Part shown: piece by piece, positions 43,960 through 53,537 of the stretch | Layout of the letters: every line of letters starts with the position of its first letter | Position numbering within the stretch: position 1 is the stretch's first letter | NCBI RefSeq assembly: GCF_014644555.1 | Contig: NZ_BMKX01000002.1 | Coordinates: forward strand, 558,001-622,000 | Direction of reading: 5' to 3' | DNA: 64,000 nt | Source of the DNA: Glutamicibacter ardleyensis | GTDB taxonomy: Bacteria; Actinomycetota; Actinomycetes; Actinomycetales; Micrococcaceae | Made by a program: the position numbers and the translations under genes | The notes under the pieces: model-generated | Database searches by the model: none | What the model was told of the DNA's origin: nothing | The model's input: the letters and a program-made list of their open reading frames with translations, nothing else

Positions 43960-44880
43960 ATGACCTCTTCGCAATTGCCGGTGATCACCATCGTTGGCCC
44001 GACTGGTACCGGCAAGTCAGATTTGGCGATCGCACTGGCGCAAAAGTTGGGCGGCGAAGTCGTCAACTCTGATGCGCTGCAGTTTTACCGGGGCATGAAC
44101 ATCGGCACGGCCAAATTGGCACCGGGCGAGCGTGGTGGCATTGAGCACCACCTGCTGGACATTATGAACGTGCGCGACGAAGCGTCGGTGGCACAATTTC
44201 AGGCCCAAGCTCGGGAACATTTTGAGCAGATTCGTGCGCACGGCAAGGTGCCGGTGATGGTCGGCGGTTCTGGGCTATATGTCCGTGCCGCTTTGGATGT
44301 CATTGATTTTCCGCCTACCGACCGCCAAGTGCGTGATCGGCTCGAGGCCGAAGTGCAGGAACACGGTGATGGGCAGGTACGTCGCCGGTTGGCTGAAGTT
44401 GATCCGATCTCGGCAGCACGTAATCTGGACACACGCCGGGCGATCCGGGCGCTGGAAGTGTTCGAAATTTCGGGTCGTGCGTTTAGCTCATTTATGCCAA
44501 ACCGTGAGTACTTCCAACCGGGGTTGCAGATCGGACTAAATTACGAGCGTGCTGCGTTACATGAGACGTTGGCCGAACGTGTACGCAAAATGGACCGAAT
44601 GGGTTTTGCCGAGGAGGTCGCCGAGCTGTTAGGCAAGGGTTTGCGCGAAGGAAAAACGGCTTCAAGGGCGATCGGCTACCAACAGTACACCGACTATTTG
44701 GACGGTAAAATGAGTCGCGCAGACGCCATCGAAGCGACCATCATCGCCACCAGGAAGTTTGCCCGCCGGCAGCTGACCTGGTTCAACGCCGACCCACGAG
44801 TGAACTGGCTTAACCCCAAAGAACCTGGCCTGTTGGATAAGGCATTAGCACTACTGAACCCGGCTCACCCCACCAGCTAA
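43960..44880 (+). CDS. miaA: tRNA dimethylallyltransferase
   Basis: The 306-residue enzyme has the P-loop GPTGTGKSDLAIALA, the motif NSDALQFYRGMNIGTAK and VGGSGLYVRA. It isopentenylates A37 of UNN-reading tRNAs, the substrate for MiaB encoded 4 bases upstream. Start ATG 43960 is preceded by AAGGCG. The operon miaB-miaA-dapF is typical for actinobacteria. Confidence 0.95.
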   Translation: MTSSQLPVITIVGPTGTGKSDLAIALAQKLGGEVVNSDALQFYRGMNIGTAKLAPGERGGIEHHLLDIMNVRDEASVAQFQAQAREHFEQIRAHGKVPVMVGGSGLYVRAALDVIDFPPTDRQVRDRLEAEVQEHGDGQVRRRLAEVDPISAARNLDTRRAIRALEVFEISGRAFSSFMPNREYFQPGLQIGLNYERAALHETLAERVRKMDRMGFAEEVAELLGKGLREGKTASRAIGYQQYTDYLDGKMSRADAIEATIIATRKFARRQLTWFNADPRVNWLNPKEPGLLDKALALLNPAHPTS

Positions 44881-44888
44881 GGAGCGAG

Positions 44889-45821
44889 ATGTACCGCACC
44901 GAACTAGACCAGCTTGCAGGGCTACCCTTCGCTAAGGGGCATGCCACCGGCAACGACTTCGTGCTGCTTGCGGATCCTGAAGGTACCCGGAACATCACCG
45001 CCGAGCAGGTCGCCGCGCTCTGTCACCGTCGTTTTGGCATTGGTGGTGATGGGTTAATTCGCGCCATCCCCACCTCCAAGGTGCCCGGTTTTGAAACACA
45101 GATACTCGAACACCCTAAGGCCTACTGGTTCATGGACTACCGCAACAGCGACGGGTCCATCGCCGAAATGTGCGGCAACGGGGTACGAGCATTTGTGCAC
45201 TACCTGCTCGCTGAAGGGCTGGTTAATCTCCCGATCGGTGCCAGTTTGCAGATTGGCAGTCGCGCGGGTGTCAAAACCGTCACCCGATTAGTCGATGGTT
45301 ACGCGGCGAACCTTGGCCCGTGGGGACTAGTACACGAGGCCAAAGCCGGTGCGGACTCCGTAGACTCGCTGGTGCTTGCCCGTAATTGGGAACAGCCGCA
45401 CCCGGCGCTGAGCATCACCATGGGCAACCCACACACCGTGGTGGCGCTACCTGAAGCGCAGTTGCTCGAAAACCTGGACCTCACCGCCCTCCCAGAAGTT
45501 TCCCCGACGCCACCGCACGGAACCAACGTCGAATTTGTGGTTCCCGCCGAACCATTGATCAACGACGGCGTGGCTCACATCAAGATGCGGGTATATGAGC
45601 GCGGGGTGGGAGAAACCCTATCCTGCGGTACCGGTGCGTGTGCGGCGGCGGCCGCCATGCGCTACTGGGCTCGCGGCACCGCGCTGATCAATCAGTGGGC
45701 AGTGGAGGTTCCAGGCGGATTGGTGGGTGTCGAATTTGCGACCACCGAGGACGGAATTGAAGACACGATCCTCTCGGGCCCGGCCGTCCTGGTAGCCCGC
45801 GGGGTTGTCGGCGCAAGCTAG
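44889..45821 (+). CDS. dapF: Diaminopimelate epimerase
   Basis: The 310-residue epimerase has the two catalytic Cys in EMCGNGVRAF and SCGTGACAAAAAM, plus KGHATGNDFVLL at the N-terminus. It converts LL-DAP to meso-DAP for lysine (and in some taxa peptidoglycan). ATG 44889 has GGAG 5 nt upstream. It ends the mia operon; with dapA and dapB three of the DAP-route genes are in this window. Confidence 0.96.
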   Translation: MYRTELDQLAGLPFAKGHATGNDFVLLADPEGTRNITAEQVAALCHRRFGIGGDGLIRAIPTSKVPGFETQILEHPKAYWFMDYRNSDGSIAEMCGNGVRAFVHYLLAEGLVNLPIGASLQIGSRAGVKTVTRLVDGYAANLGPWGLVHEAKAGADSVDSLVLARNWEQPHPALSITMGNPHTVVALPEAQLLENLDLTALPEVSPTPPHGTNVEFVVPAEPLINDGVAHIKMRVYERGVGETLSCGTGACAAAAAMRYWARGTALINQWAVEVPGGLVGVEFATTEDGIEDTILSGPAVLVARGVVGAS

Positions 45822-45835
45822 GCCAACAGATCAAA

Positions 45836-45876
45836 AACGGCCTGCCGGCGAAATAATGATTCGCCGGCAGGCCGTT
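45836..45876. terminator. Bidirectional terminator between dapF and the methyltransferase
   Basis: A perfect 17-bp stem (45836-45852 with 45860-45876) and 7-nt loop; on the minus strand TTTTTGATC follows, on the plus strand only GAGGTTTAG. Confidence 0.85.
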
Positions 45877-45900
45877 GAGGTTTAGTGCTGATGCCGGTCG

Positions 45901-46506
45901 TTAGACGGGCCGAGCTATCTTCAGCACGCGGAAGGCATTGGAGGTCGCCTCGCGGGTGATCTTCCAATCCTTGGGCAGTACGGTGCCCATCCACTTTTGT
46001 AACGAGTCGCTGCCTAGGTTCTTCTGCACTACCATCCAGGCCTCGCCACCCGGAGCCAGCCGAGGCAACCAAAGTAGCAACAATTCATGTAGAGCTTCTT
46101 TGCCGACGCGAATCGGTGGGTTGGACCAAATCGTGTCGAACTGCAGCTGCGGATCAATCGAGTCGGGGGTGCCCACCGAAACGTTCTTCAACCCCAAGCT
46201 GTGCGCATTTAACTTGGCAAGTTCAATGGAACGCTCATTAACGTCGACACCAAAAACTTCGGACTCCGGGCTCTGCAACGCGGCGGTAAGCATGATCGGG
46301 CCCCAACCGCAGCCGATGTCTAAGATGCGGCCGCGCGGGTTCGGCACGTACTCCAGCAAAATGGCGGTGCCTTTGTCCAAACCGGCGGGGGAGAAGATCC
46401 CCGGAGCGGTCTGCACCTGATGGCGCGCGCCGTTTAATTCGACGGTCACGCTACGGCGTTCGTCGGCCGAGGCGGGGCTGGCACTGAAGTAATGATCGGA
46501 GCTCAT
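45901..46506 (-). CDS. Class I SAM-dependent methyltransferase, RsmC-like
   Basis: The 201-residue methyltransferase has motif I LDIGCGWGPIML, GVDVNERSIELAKLN as motif II, and the NPPIR motif (SNPPIRVG) of N-methyltransferases acting on bases. The size and layout match the small single-domain relatives of 16S rRNA G1207 methyltransferase RsmC, so it probably methylates rRNA guanine. ATG 46506 has no ribosome binding site; TAATCT 7 nt upstream suggests a leaderless message. Confidence 0.85.
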   Translation of the reverse strand: MSSDHYFSASPASADERRSVTVELNGARHQVQTAPGIFSPAGLDKGTAILLEYVPNPRGRILDIGCGWGPIMLTAALQSPESEVFGVDVNERSIELAKLNAHSLGLKNVSVGTPDSIDPQLQFDTIWSNPPIRVGKEALHELLLLWLPRLAPGGEAWMVVQKNLGSDSLQKWMGTVLPKDWKITREATSNAFRVLKIARPV

Positions 46507-46584
46507 AAGCAAAAGATTATCGTCTGCGCGCGAGGCCGGGCAAACAACGTGAGCTAGCCGATATACGCGTGGGTCCGTTCACTG

Positions 46585-46917
46585 ATAGAGTTTTACCTAT
46601 GACTTTGATCTTCGTCTAAGACGTAACCCACATCGGTTACCTAGGCTTACCCCCGACATCCGGCGCTATTTCTATGCGCCGCCGGGGAACAATAAGCCCG
46701 AAGACGGCAAAGTCTATTGCTATTTCTAGGCTCAGCGCACCCCACGGTGCATCCTCGCCATCTCCCGGTAACCAGCACTTCATCTGAACATCGACGGCTT
46801 TTTGCCCTCAATCTAAGGACCGGTATGAGCGAACACCCACCGACACCCAACCGCGCCACCTCGCAAAGTGGGGGTACACAGCACTATTCTGTATTAAGAA
46901 GTTCTTCTAAGGAGACC
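46585..46917 (+). promoter_or_regulatory. Long leader of hflX with extended -10 promoter and six-codon uORF
   Basis: TGA-TAGAGT (46583-46591) is an extended -10 box. Seven nt later ATG 46599 opens a six-codon ORF, MTLIFV, ending at 46619. Then come about 300 nt to the hflX start, including a GGCGC/GCGCC hairpin near 46662-46682 and GCACC/GGTGC near 46736. Known hflX genes in Gram-positives are induced by ribosome-targeting antibiotics through leader ORFs or WhiB7; a similar role here is inference. Confidence 0.45.
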
Positions 46918-48486
46918 ATGACTAACTCCGAGTCACCGCAGCAGCCAGCATCCATGGACGATGCCCAAATTCAGGCCGCCATCGATCGCATCATTGCGGC
47001 CGACGACGCCCAAGCGCCAGCGGTATTCCACGCCGAGCAACCCGCCGAAGACAGTATATTCTCCGGGCAGGCTACCGCGTTGAACCGTTTTTCAGCCGAG
47101 CATTCATCCTTCGATGGAGACCAAGAGGACCTGGCCGAGCGCCGGGCACTGCGCCGCGTGGCCGGTCTATCCACCGAGTTGGAAGATGTCACCGAGGTCG
47201 AATACCGCCAGCTACGTCTGGAACGAGTGGTGCTCGCCGGTGTGTGGACCTCTGGCACCATCACCGATGCCGAAAACTCATTACGTGAGCTGGCGGCACT
47301 GGCAGAAACCGCAGGCTCAGAGGTGCTTGACGGCGTCGTGCAACGACGCAGCAAACCCGATTCCTCCACCTACCTCGGTTCGGGCAAGGCCATTGAACTG
47401 CGCGATATCGTCGCCTCCACCGGCGCAGACACCGTGGTCGTTGACGCGGAACTTGCGCCCTCTCAGCGTCGCGCATTAGAAGATGTAGTCAAGGTGAAGG
47501 TCATCGACCGAACCGCGCTGATTCTGGATATTTTCGCTCAGCACGCCGCTAGCCGTGAGGGTAAAGCCCAGGTTGAGCTGGCACAGCTTGAATACCTGTT
47601 GCCGCGCCTGCGTGGCTGGGGCGAGTCGATGTCCCGTCAGGCTGGTGGCCGAGTAGGTGCCGCCGGTGGCGGTATCGGTTCGCGTGGCCCGGGTGAAACC
47701 AAGATTGAAATGGACCGCCGACGCATTCGCGATCGGATGGCCAAGCTACGCCGCGAAATTAAGGCGATGAAACCTGCTCGTGAGGCCAAACGCGCAAACC
47801 GCAAGCGCAATCAGGTCCCCGCGGTAGCCATCGCCGGGTACACGAACGCTGGCAAGTCCTCGTTGCTCAACCGCCTGACCAACGCTGGGGTGCTGGTGGA
47901 GAACGCATTGTTCGCCACCTTGGACCCCACCGTGCGGCAGTCGCAAACCTCCGACGGACTGACCTACACGCTGGCCGACACCGTCGGCTTCGTCTCCAAC
48001 CTGCCCACCCAACTGGTGGAGGCCTTCCGTTCGACGCTGGAAGAAATCGCCGATTCGGACCTGATCCTGCACATCGTTGACGCTTCCCACCCGGACCCCG
48101 AGGGGCAGATTCACGCGGTACGCCAGGTACTCGGCGAGGTCGACGCGCTGAACATTCCCGAAATCATCGTGCTGAACAAATCCGACGTGGCCGATCCCAT
48201 GGTCATCGAACGGATCCGCAACCGCGAATCAAATACCGCGGTCGTCTCCGCACGCACCGGAGCCGGCATCACCGAACTGCTGGAACTGGTCCGCACCTCG
48301 ATCCCACGCCCGACGGTGCAACTTGAAATTATGCTGCCGTACAACCGTGGAGATCTGATCGCCAAGCTGCATCAGAGCGAATCGGAAATACTGGAAAACG
48401 AGCACACCGAACACGGAACACGGATGATCGTGAAGGTTCGCGAATCTCTGGCAGTTCAATTGGAGCCTTTCAACCTACATGGATAA
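46918..48486 (+). CDS. hflX: Ribosome-splitting GTPase HflX
   Basis: The 522-residue GTPase has an N-terminal HflX domain with the glycine-rich loop GGIGSRGPGETKIEMDRR, then G1 GYTNAGKSSL, G3 DTVGFVSNLP and G4 NKSD. HflX separates stalled 70S ribosomes after stress. The first ~60 residues are disordered. ATG 46918 has AAGGAG 4 nt upstream; an in-frame ATG at 46825 also has AAGGA, adding 31 residues. It overlaps dinG by 8 bases. Confidence 0.95.
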   Translation: MTNSESPQQPASMDDAQIQAAIDRIIAADDAQAPAVFHAEQPAEDSIFSGQATALNRFSAEHSSFDGDQEDLAERRALRRVAGLSTELEDVTEVEYRQLRLERVVLAGVWTSGTITDAENSLRELAALAETAGSEVLDGVVQRRSKPDSSTYLGSGKAIELRDIVASTGADTVVVDAELAPSQRRALEDVVKVKVIDRTALILDIFAQHAASREGKAQVELAQLEYLLPRLRGWGESMSRQAGGRVGAAGGGIGSRGPGETKIEMDRRRIRDRMAKLRREIKAMKPAREAKRANRKRNQVPAVAIAGYTNAGKSSLLNRLTNAGVLVENALFATLDPTVRQSQTSDGLTYTLADTVGFVSNLPTQLVEAFRSTLEEIADSDLILHIVDASHPDPEGQIHAVRQVLGEVDALNIPEIIVLNKSDVADPMVIERIRNRESNTAVVSARTGAGITELLELVRTSIPRPTVQLEIMLPYNRGDLIAKLHQSESEILENEHTEHGTRMIVKVRESLAVQLEPFNLHG

Positions 48487-50476
48487 GCAAGCGCAGGTCT
48501 TGGACCTTCTCGAAACCGCGGTGACCTCTATGGGAGGTTCGATGCGTACCGGCCAGCAGGAAATGGTCAAGCATGTAGTCGAAGCCCTCGAAGAGGAAAC
48601 GCACCTGCTGGTCCAAGCCGGCACCGGCACCGGCAAATCAATGGGCTACCTGATCCCGGCGCTCGCGCACGCACAAACCAGTGCCAAACCGGTGATCGTC
48701 TCCACCGCAACACTGGCCTTGCAGTCGCAAATCGTCGGTCGCGACGTGCCGCGGCTGCTTGAATCACTCAAGGGCAAATTGTCGCGTCCGATGGATGTGG
48801 CATTGCTCAAGGGCCGGTCCAACTACCTGTGCCAGTACAAGCTCGGCGGGGGCTACCCCGACGATAACGAGGGCACCCTGTTTGAAATGGACGCCCCGGC
48901 GGCTCCGGCCGGACAAATGTTCTCCCCGCTGGCCGCCGAGGTACTCAAACTGCGCGACTGGGCGGATAAAACCGACACCGGGGACCGCGACGAGCTGATC
49001 CCCGGGGTCAGCGACAAGGCCTGGAAACAGGTCTCGGTGTCCGCCATGGAATGCCTGGGCTCGCAAAAATGTCCGATGGCCGACGAATGCTTCTCCGAAA
49101 TGGCTCGGGCCCGCGCCTCCGAGGCAGACGTGGTCATCACCAACCACGCGCTACTTGCGGTCTCCGCCTTTGAAGGGCTCTCGGTATTGCCGGACTTTGA
49201 GGTCGCGATCATCGATGAGGCCCACGAACTGCAAGACCGGGTGACCTCTTCGGTCTCCGGAGCGTTGTCGGCCCGCACGGTGCTTACCGCTGCCGGTGGT
49301 GCCAAACGGCACTGCGGTGTTAACGTCGATGAACTGACCAAGGCCACGGCAAGATTGGAAAAGTCGCTGACCGGCGTGCCTACCGGGCTGCTCGAACAGG
49401 GACTGCGCGAAGATATGGGCATTGCCCTGAACGACATCGTCGAACAGGCCCGATTGGTATTGGCCCTGTCCAAACCGGAGGCCAACGCCCCAGCCGACGG
49501 TGGCCGGCAGACTGCCCGCTCACAAATGCAGGCAATTATGGACGACGCGATCCGCATGCTCGAAGCCGAGGAGCGCCGCGAGGTGCTCTACACCTCTCGA
49601 CCACGCGAATTTGTGGAGGGCCGCGGTTATGTGGAAACCGATGATTCCCAGCCGGCAACGCTGAACGTGGCACCGCTGTCGGTAGCCGGCAAACTTCGCG
49701 AGGGCCTCTTTGATGGGCGCACCGTCGTGCTCACCAGCGCGACCTTGGCCATCGGCTCACAATTTGATGCGGTTGCAGGTTCTCTGGGACTGATGGGCCA
49801 AGGGGCCCCAAGCTGGACCGGCATCGACGTGGGAAGCCCGTTCGACTACCCGAAACAGGGCATTCTCTATGTGGCCAAGCACCTGCCCAAGCCCGGGCGC
49901 CAGCTGGCAGCCGAAACGCTGGACGAGATCGAGGATTTGATTAGCGCCTCAGGTGGTGGCGCGCTGGCCCTGTTCACCTCCAAGCGCTCGGCGGAGGAAG
50001 CCGCCGCGATCCTGCGCGAAAAGCTTGACGTTAAAATCCTTTGTCAGGGTGATGCGAGCATGAAATCCTTGGTTGCAGACTTCTCCGCCGAACGCGACAC
50101 CTGCCTGTTTGGCACGATGACCCTCTGGCAGGGTGTTGACGTGCCAGGCGATTCCTGCCGCTTGGTGATCATCGACAAAATTCCCTTCCCGCGCCCGGAC
50201 GATCCGATCTCTAAGGCCCGCACCGAGGACGTCGCCAAACACGGCGGCAATGGCTTCATGCAGGTCTCCGCTACCCACGCAGCGATCCGCCTCGCCCAGG
50301 GCGCCGGCCGACTGATCCGCTCGGTGCAAGATAAAGGTGTTGTTGCGGTGCTTGATTCGCGCATGGCCACCGCCCGATACGGCAGCTTCCTGAAAAGCTC
50401 GTTGCCTCCCATGTGGCCGACGACCGACAAAAAGGTCATCACCGGGGTGCTCTCGCGGCTGAAACCGGAAGCATAA
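48479..50476 (+). CDS. dinG: DinG-family ATP-dependent DNA helicase
   Basis: The 665-residue superfamily 2 helicase has Walker A QAGTGTGKSMGYL, DEAH in AIIDEAHELQD, an iron-sulphur cluster region with Cys in YLCQYK, CLGSQKCPMADEC, and the C-terminal motifs DVPGDSCRLVIIDKIPFPR and QGAGRLIRS. It resembles the XPD/DinG group that unwinds DNA 5'-3', including R-loops. It overlaps the end of hflX, so the two are one operon. There is no clear LexA box upstream. Confidence 0.93.
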   Translation: MDKQAQVLDLLETAVTSMGGSMRTGQQEMVKHVVEALEEETHLLVQAGTGTGKSMGYLIPALAHAQTSAKPVIVSTATLALQSQIVGRDVPRLLESLKGKLSRPMDVALLKGRSNYLCQYKLGGGYPDDNEGTLFEMDAPAAPAGQMFSPLAAEVLKLRDWADKTDTGDRDELIPGVSDKAWKQVSVSAMECLGSQKCPMADECFSEMARARASEADVVITNHALLAVSAFEGLSVLPDFEVAIIDEAHELQDRVTSSVSGALSARTVLTAAGGAKRHCGVNVDELTKATARLEKSLTGVPTGLLEQGLREDMGIALNDIVEQARLVLALSKPEANAPADGGRQTARSQMQAIMDDAIRMLEAEERREVLYTSRPREFVEGRGYVETDDSQPATLNVAPLSVAGKLREGLFDGRTVVLTSATLAIGSQFDAVAGSLGLMGQGAPSWTGIDVGSPFDYPKQGILYVAKHLPKPGRQLAAETLDEIEDLISASGGGALALFTSKRSAEEAAAILREKLDVKILCQGDASMKSLVADFSAERDTCLFGTMTLWQGVDVPGDSCRLVIIDKIPFPRPDDPISKARTEDVAKHGGNGFMQVSATHAAIRLAQGAGRLIRSVQDKGVVAVLDSRMATARYGSFLKSSLPPMWPTTDKKVITGVLSRLKPEA

Positions 50477-50543
50477 CGGGCCTTATCCACAGCCTGCGCC
50501 CGATCAGCGCGGCACAGCGCACCCCGGGCGCAAGGTGGTGGGT

Positions 50544-52241
50544 ATGGAAGAACTTACCAGCACCCAGTCGCACCTGTTGGCGATGGCCCAAGCCATCACC
50601 GCGCTGGATGCTGCCGGTTCCCAGTTCACTTCCGACGCTCTCGCTCCGGGGCACGCGGCCTATTTCGCTTGGCTGACCGAGCGCGCCACCCAGACGCTCT
50701 CACGATTACAAATTCAGGCCGCCGACGCCCTGCAACGCAGCGGCAGTCACCAGTTGGACATCGAATCGTTGGATGCGCTCACCGAAGCCGGTACAGATCC
50801 CAGCGATGAACAACTCATCGCACTACACGGGCACTGCACGCTGGGCCGGGCCGCCTATAAAGACGCCGCCGATCTGCACAGCGGCTGGCTGGGCATCCCG
50901 CACGGCGCGGCAGTTGCTCGGCTCAATGCCGCCGGATCACTGATCGCTACGGTCACCGAGTCAGGGCAACGCACGGAACCTAACTGCCGCCACCTGGCCA
51001 ACAAATTTACCGACCAGAGCACCGATCCGCGTCCGCTGATCAGCGCGGCTCGCGCCATCTGTAAAGCCACCCCAGATCTGTCCACGCCGAAGGCTCGCCA
51101 GGAACTGGAAAGACAGGCGCTGGAACTGATCAAAGCGGAGGATGCAACGAGCGCGAGCAAGCACCTCAACGCGTTGATTACCGAGCAGATTCAAGCTCAG
51201 CGTCCGGCCGCGGCACTCTTCGCCGAAGCTGGCCTGTTCTCACGCGGTATGCAGCGCGGCCTGATGGTCTACCTGCTCAAGGTTTTCCCGCACGAAGCAG
51301 AATTCATCGAATCATTGCGGGCCAAAACGAATAACCCCAACACCATCGCCGGCAACCGGGTGCTACTGAACGAGCTGACGCAGGCAAATTACGCGGCCGC
51401 AAACCAGCCGGGTGCAGACCCCACAGACCCAACAGATCCCCTCGAGACAGCGGTGGCCAGCGAACCGGATGGACCCTCCAAGACAGCACCTCAGCCGCCT
51501 AGCGCGCCGCGCATCCCGAAGGAATGGGACGACGCACCGACGATGCCTCAGTGGGCTCGCGAGGCACAGGCCACGGAACCAGACGCACCTAAAACACCGG
51601 AGCCGAGCATCGATCCTGTGGTAGAGCCTACCGCGCTACCTCCTTTCGAAGACCTCTCCCCGGCACTACGCCACATGACCGCATTGCTGGCAGTCTTGCG
51701 TGCCAACCGTGTGGGCAGCAAAGATTCCGGCGCGGCATTGGTCGCTCCACAAGTCATCGTGCACCTGAACTACGAAAAAATGCTTGCCGGTGCGCAAAGT
51801 TTTGCCACCACCGAGAACGGTCTGCCGCTCACCGCTGCCGCGGCCCGCACCCTCATGTGCAACGCCGGAATCTACCCCGCGGTACTCAACGGTAAGAGTC
51901 AACCGCTAGATATCGGTCGATCCAAACGGCTCTTTCCACCGCATATGAAACGTGCGTTGGCCGCACGAGACCGCGGCTGTATCTACCCGGGCTGCCATAT
52001 GCCAGCCAGCCGTTGCGAAGCGGATCACGTGGATCCGTGGGAGGAAGGCGGAGAAACACGGGTGGACCGCGGGGCACTGCTTTGCCCAATGCACCATCAT
52101 GCCCGGCACGCAGGACTATTTACCCTGATCGTCGCCGACGGCAAACCCCCGGCGGTGCTACTGCCCAAATTTTTGGACCCCGATCAACAACCTCGACGCA
52201 ACACCCACTGGTTCTCGGCCGCCGAGGTGCTCGCCGCCTAA
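50544..52241 (+). CDS. DUF222 / HNH endonuclease-domain protein
   Basis: The 565-residue protein has an N-terminal DUF222-like helical region, a proline-rich linker (about 285-365) and a C-terminal HNH nuclease: CIYPGCHMPASRCEADHVDP, then WEEGGET and LLCPMHHHARH, with paired Cys for zinc. The family, typical of actinobacteria (13E12-like repeats in mycobacteria), occurs in many copies per genome and is often thought mobile; function is unknown. ATG 50544 has AAGG 8 nt upstream. Placed between dinG and a GH76 gene. Confidence 0.88.
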   Translation: MEELTSTQSHLLAMAQAITALDAAGSQFTSDALAPGHAAYFAWLTERATQTLSRLQIQAADALQRSGSHQLDIESLDALTEAGTDPSDEQLIALHGHCTLGRAAYKDAADLHSGWLGIPHGAAVARLNAAGSLIATVTESGQRTEPNCRHLANKFTDQSTDPRPLISAARAICKATPDLSTPKARQELERQALELIKAEDATSASKHLNALITEQIQAQRPAAALFAEAGLFSRGMQRGLMVYLLKVFPHEAEFIESLRAKTNNPNTIAGNRVLLNELTQANYAAANQPGADPTDPTDPLETAVASEPDGPSKTAPQPPSAPRIPKEWDDAPTMPQWAREAQATEPDAPKTPEPSIDPVVEPTALPPFEDLSPALRHMTALLAVLRANRVGSKDSGAALVAPQVIVHLNYEKMLAGAQSFATTENGLPLTAAAARTLMCNAGIYPAVLNGKSQPLDIGRSKRLFPPHMKRALAARDRGCIYPGCHMPASRCEADHVDPWEEGGETRVDRGALLCPMHHHARHAGLFTLIVADGKPPAVLLPKFLDPDQQPRRNTHWFSAAEVLAA

Positions 52242-52330
52242 TCGGCTGCGCCTAAACAGTGCTCGATGCATCGGTGAATTCGGACTACGCTGGTACCCAG
52301 CCACGGAATTTCGACAGCTGGGAGCGGTCC

Positions 52331-53449
52331 ATGAGCACAGCGCATGATCCAATGCACGATCCTCACGCAGACTCGCCATCGGCTGCGCACGATATTACCG
52401 ATGCCGAACACTGGCACCGTCTGGCCCTGTCAGCCGAAGCCGACTTACATGAACGTTTTGGGCATCGGCTGATGGGGATACCCGGTACCTGGATCGGCGC
52501 GTTGCGCGCACTGCCTGATCAACCGCTACCTAAGGCAGGCGCACGCCCCTGGTCCGAATGGCATTATTGGTGGCAGGCACACTATCTGGATGCGATCATT
52601 GATGCGGCGTTCAGCGCGTTGCAGGCGGGGGACCGCAGCAAGGCACGTGCGAACTGGAAGCGCGCTAAACAGTTGCTGCGTGGCGTCCTCATCCGCAACT
52701 TCGCATGCTTCCCCAATTACTTCTACGACGATATGGCCTGGTTACTTCTCGCAGCGACCCGGCTGAACGAGCTGAGTCTGCAACTTTCGGCGCGCCCTGC
52801 ACTGTTGTCCACCCTCGCAATGCGGGCGTTGGGCCGCCAGATGGTACTCGGCCAAGACGACAAACTAGGTGGCGGGCTTTACTGGTCACGTAAACGGGAC
52901 TTCAAAAACACCCCTTCCAATGGTCCGGCAGCCTTGTACTTTGCACGGATTAACGATGTTCAGAGCAGTAAGCATCTATTGGACTGGATGCGCCACAATC
53001 TGCACGATGAACGCACCGGACTCTACCTTGACGGCATCCGGCTAACTGCCAGCGGCCCGCAGCTTGAACACGCAATTTATACCTACAATCAAGGCACGGT
53101 GCTCGGCGCGCTATTGGCCAGCGGGAGCGCCGAACATCTAGCTCAGGCACGATCACTTATTGAGTCGATCAACGTGCAGCTGTCCAACGATGATCATGGC
53201 ACCGGGTTACGCCTGGACACCGGTGGCGACGGGGATCTGTTCACCGGAATTCTCTGTCGCTACCTTGCTCTAGCCGCGCTTGACCCGCGGCTTCCCGCAG
53301 CGAGCCAGCGTACTGCTGCGCGGCTTATTTGCCTCACGGCAGCGCATCTTGCCGACAGGACTGAGACGCAGCTTTCGGCGGCGATCCAACGTTGGACGAT
53401 CCTGCAAGCGGCTCAACGCGTGTGCCGTACCGGTGCGCAGCGCGACTAG
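52331..53449 (+). CDS. Glycoside hydrolase family 76 (alpha-1,6-mannanase-like)
   Basis: The 372-residue (alpha/alpha)6-barrel protein has the catalytic Asp pair in NYFYDDMAWLLLA, GLYWSRKRDFKNTPSNGPAA and TYNQGTVLGAL, all GH76 marks. GH76 enzymes cut alpha-1,6-mannan backbones. There is no signal peptide, so it would act inside the cell, perhaps on mannan-type lipoglycan precursors or imported oligosaccharides. ATG 52331 has GGGAG 7 nt upstream. It does not belong to the neighbouring SOS genes. Confidence 0.85.
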   Translation: MSTAHDPMHDPHADSPSAAHDITDAEHWHRLALSAEADLHERFGHRLMGIPGTWIGALRALPDQPLPKAGARPWSEWHYWWQAHYLDAIIDAAFSALQAGDRSKARANWKRAKQLLRGVLIRNFACFPNYFYDDMAWLLLAATRLNELSLQLSARPALLSTLAMRALGRQMVLGQDDKLGGGLYWSRKRDFKNTPSNGPAALYFARINDVQSSKHLLDWMRHNLHDERTGLYLDGIRLTASGPQLEHAIYTYNQGTVLGALLASGSAEHLAQARSLIESINVQLSNDDHGTGLRLDTGGDGDLFTGILCRYLALAALDPRLPAASQRTAARLICLTAAHLADRTETQLSAAIQRWTILQAAQRVCRTGAQRD

Positions 53450-53464
53450 GTAGGCATGAAAAAA

Positions 53465-53503
53465 CCACCGTCCACGCACTTCTAATCGGTGCATGGACGG
53501 TGG
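53465..53503. terminator. Terminator between GH76 gene and lexA
   Basis: CCACCGTCCA (53465-53474) pairs with TGGACGGTGG (53494-53503), with inner GCAC/GTGC. On the minus strand T6 follows, so it chiefly ends lexA. Confidence 0.83.
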
Positions 53504-53537
53504 CTGACTACTTTAAAAACGTTTCAACATTCTCGGA

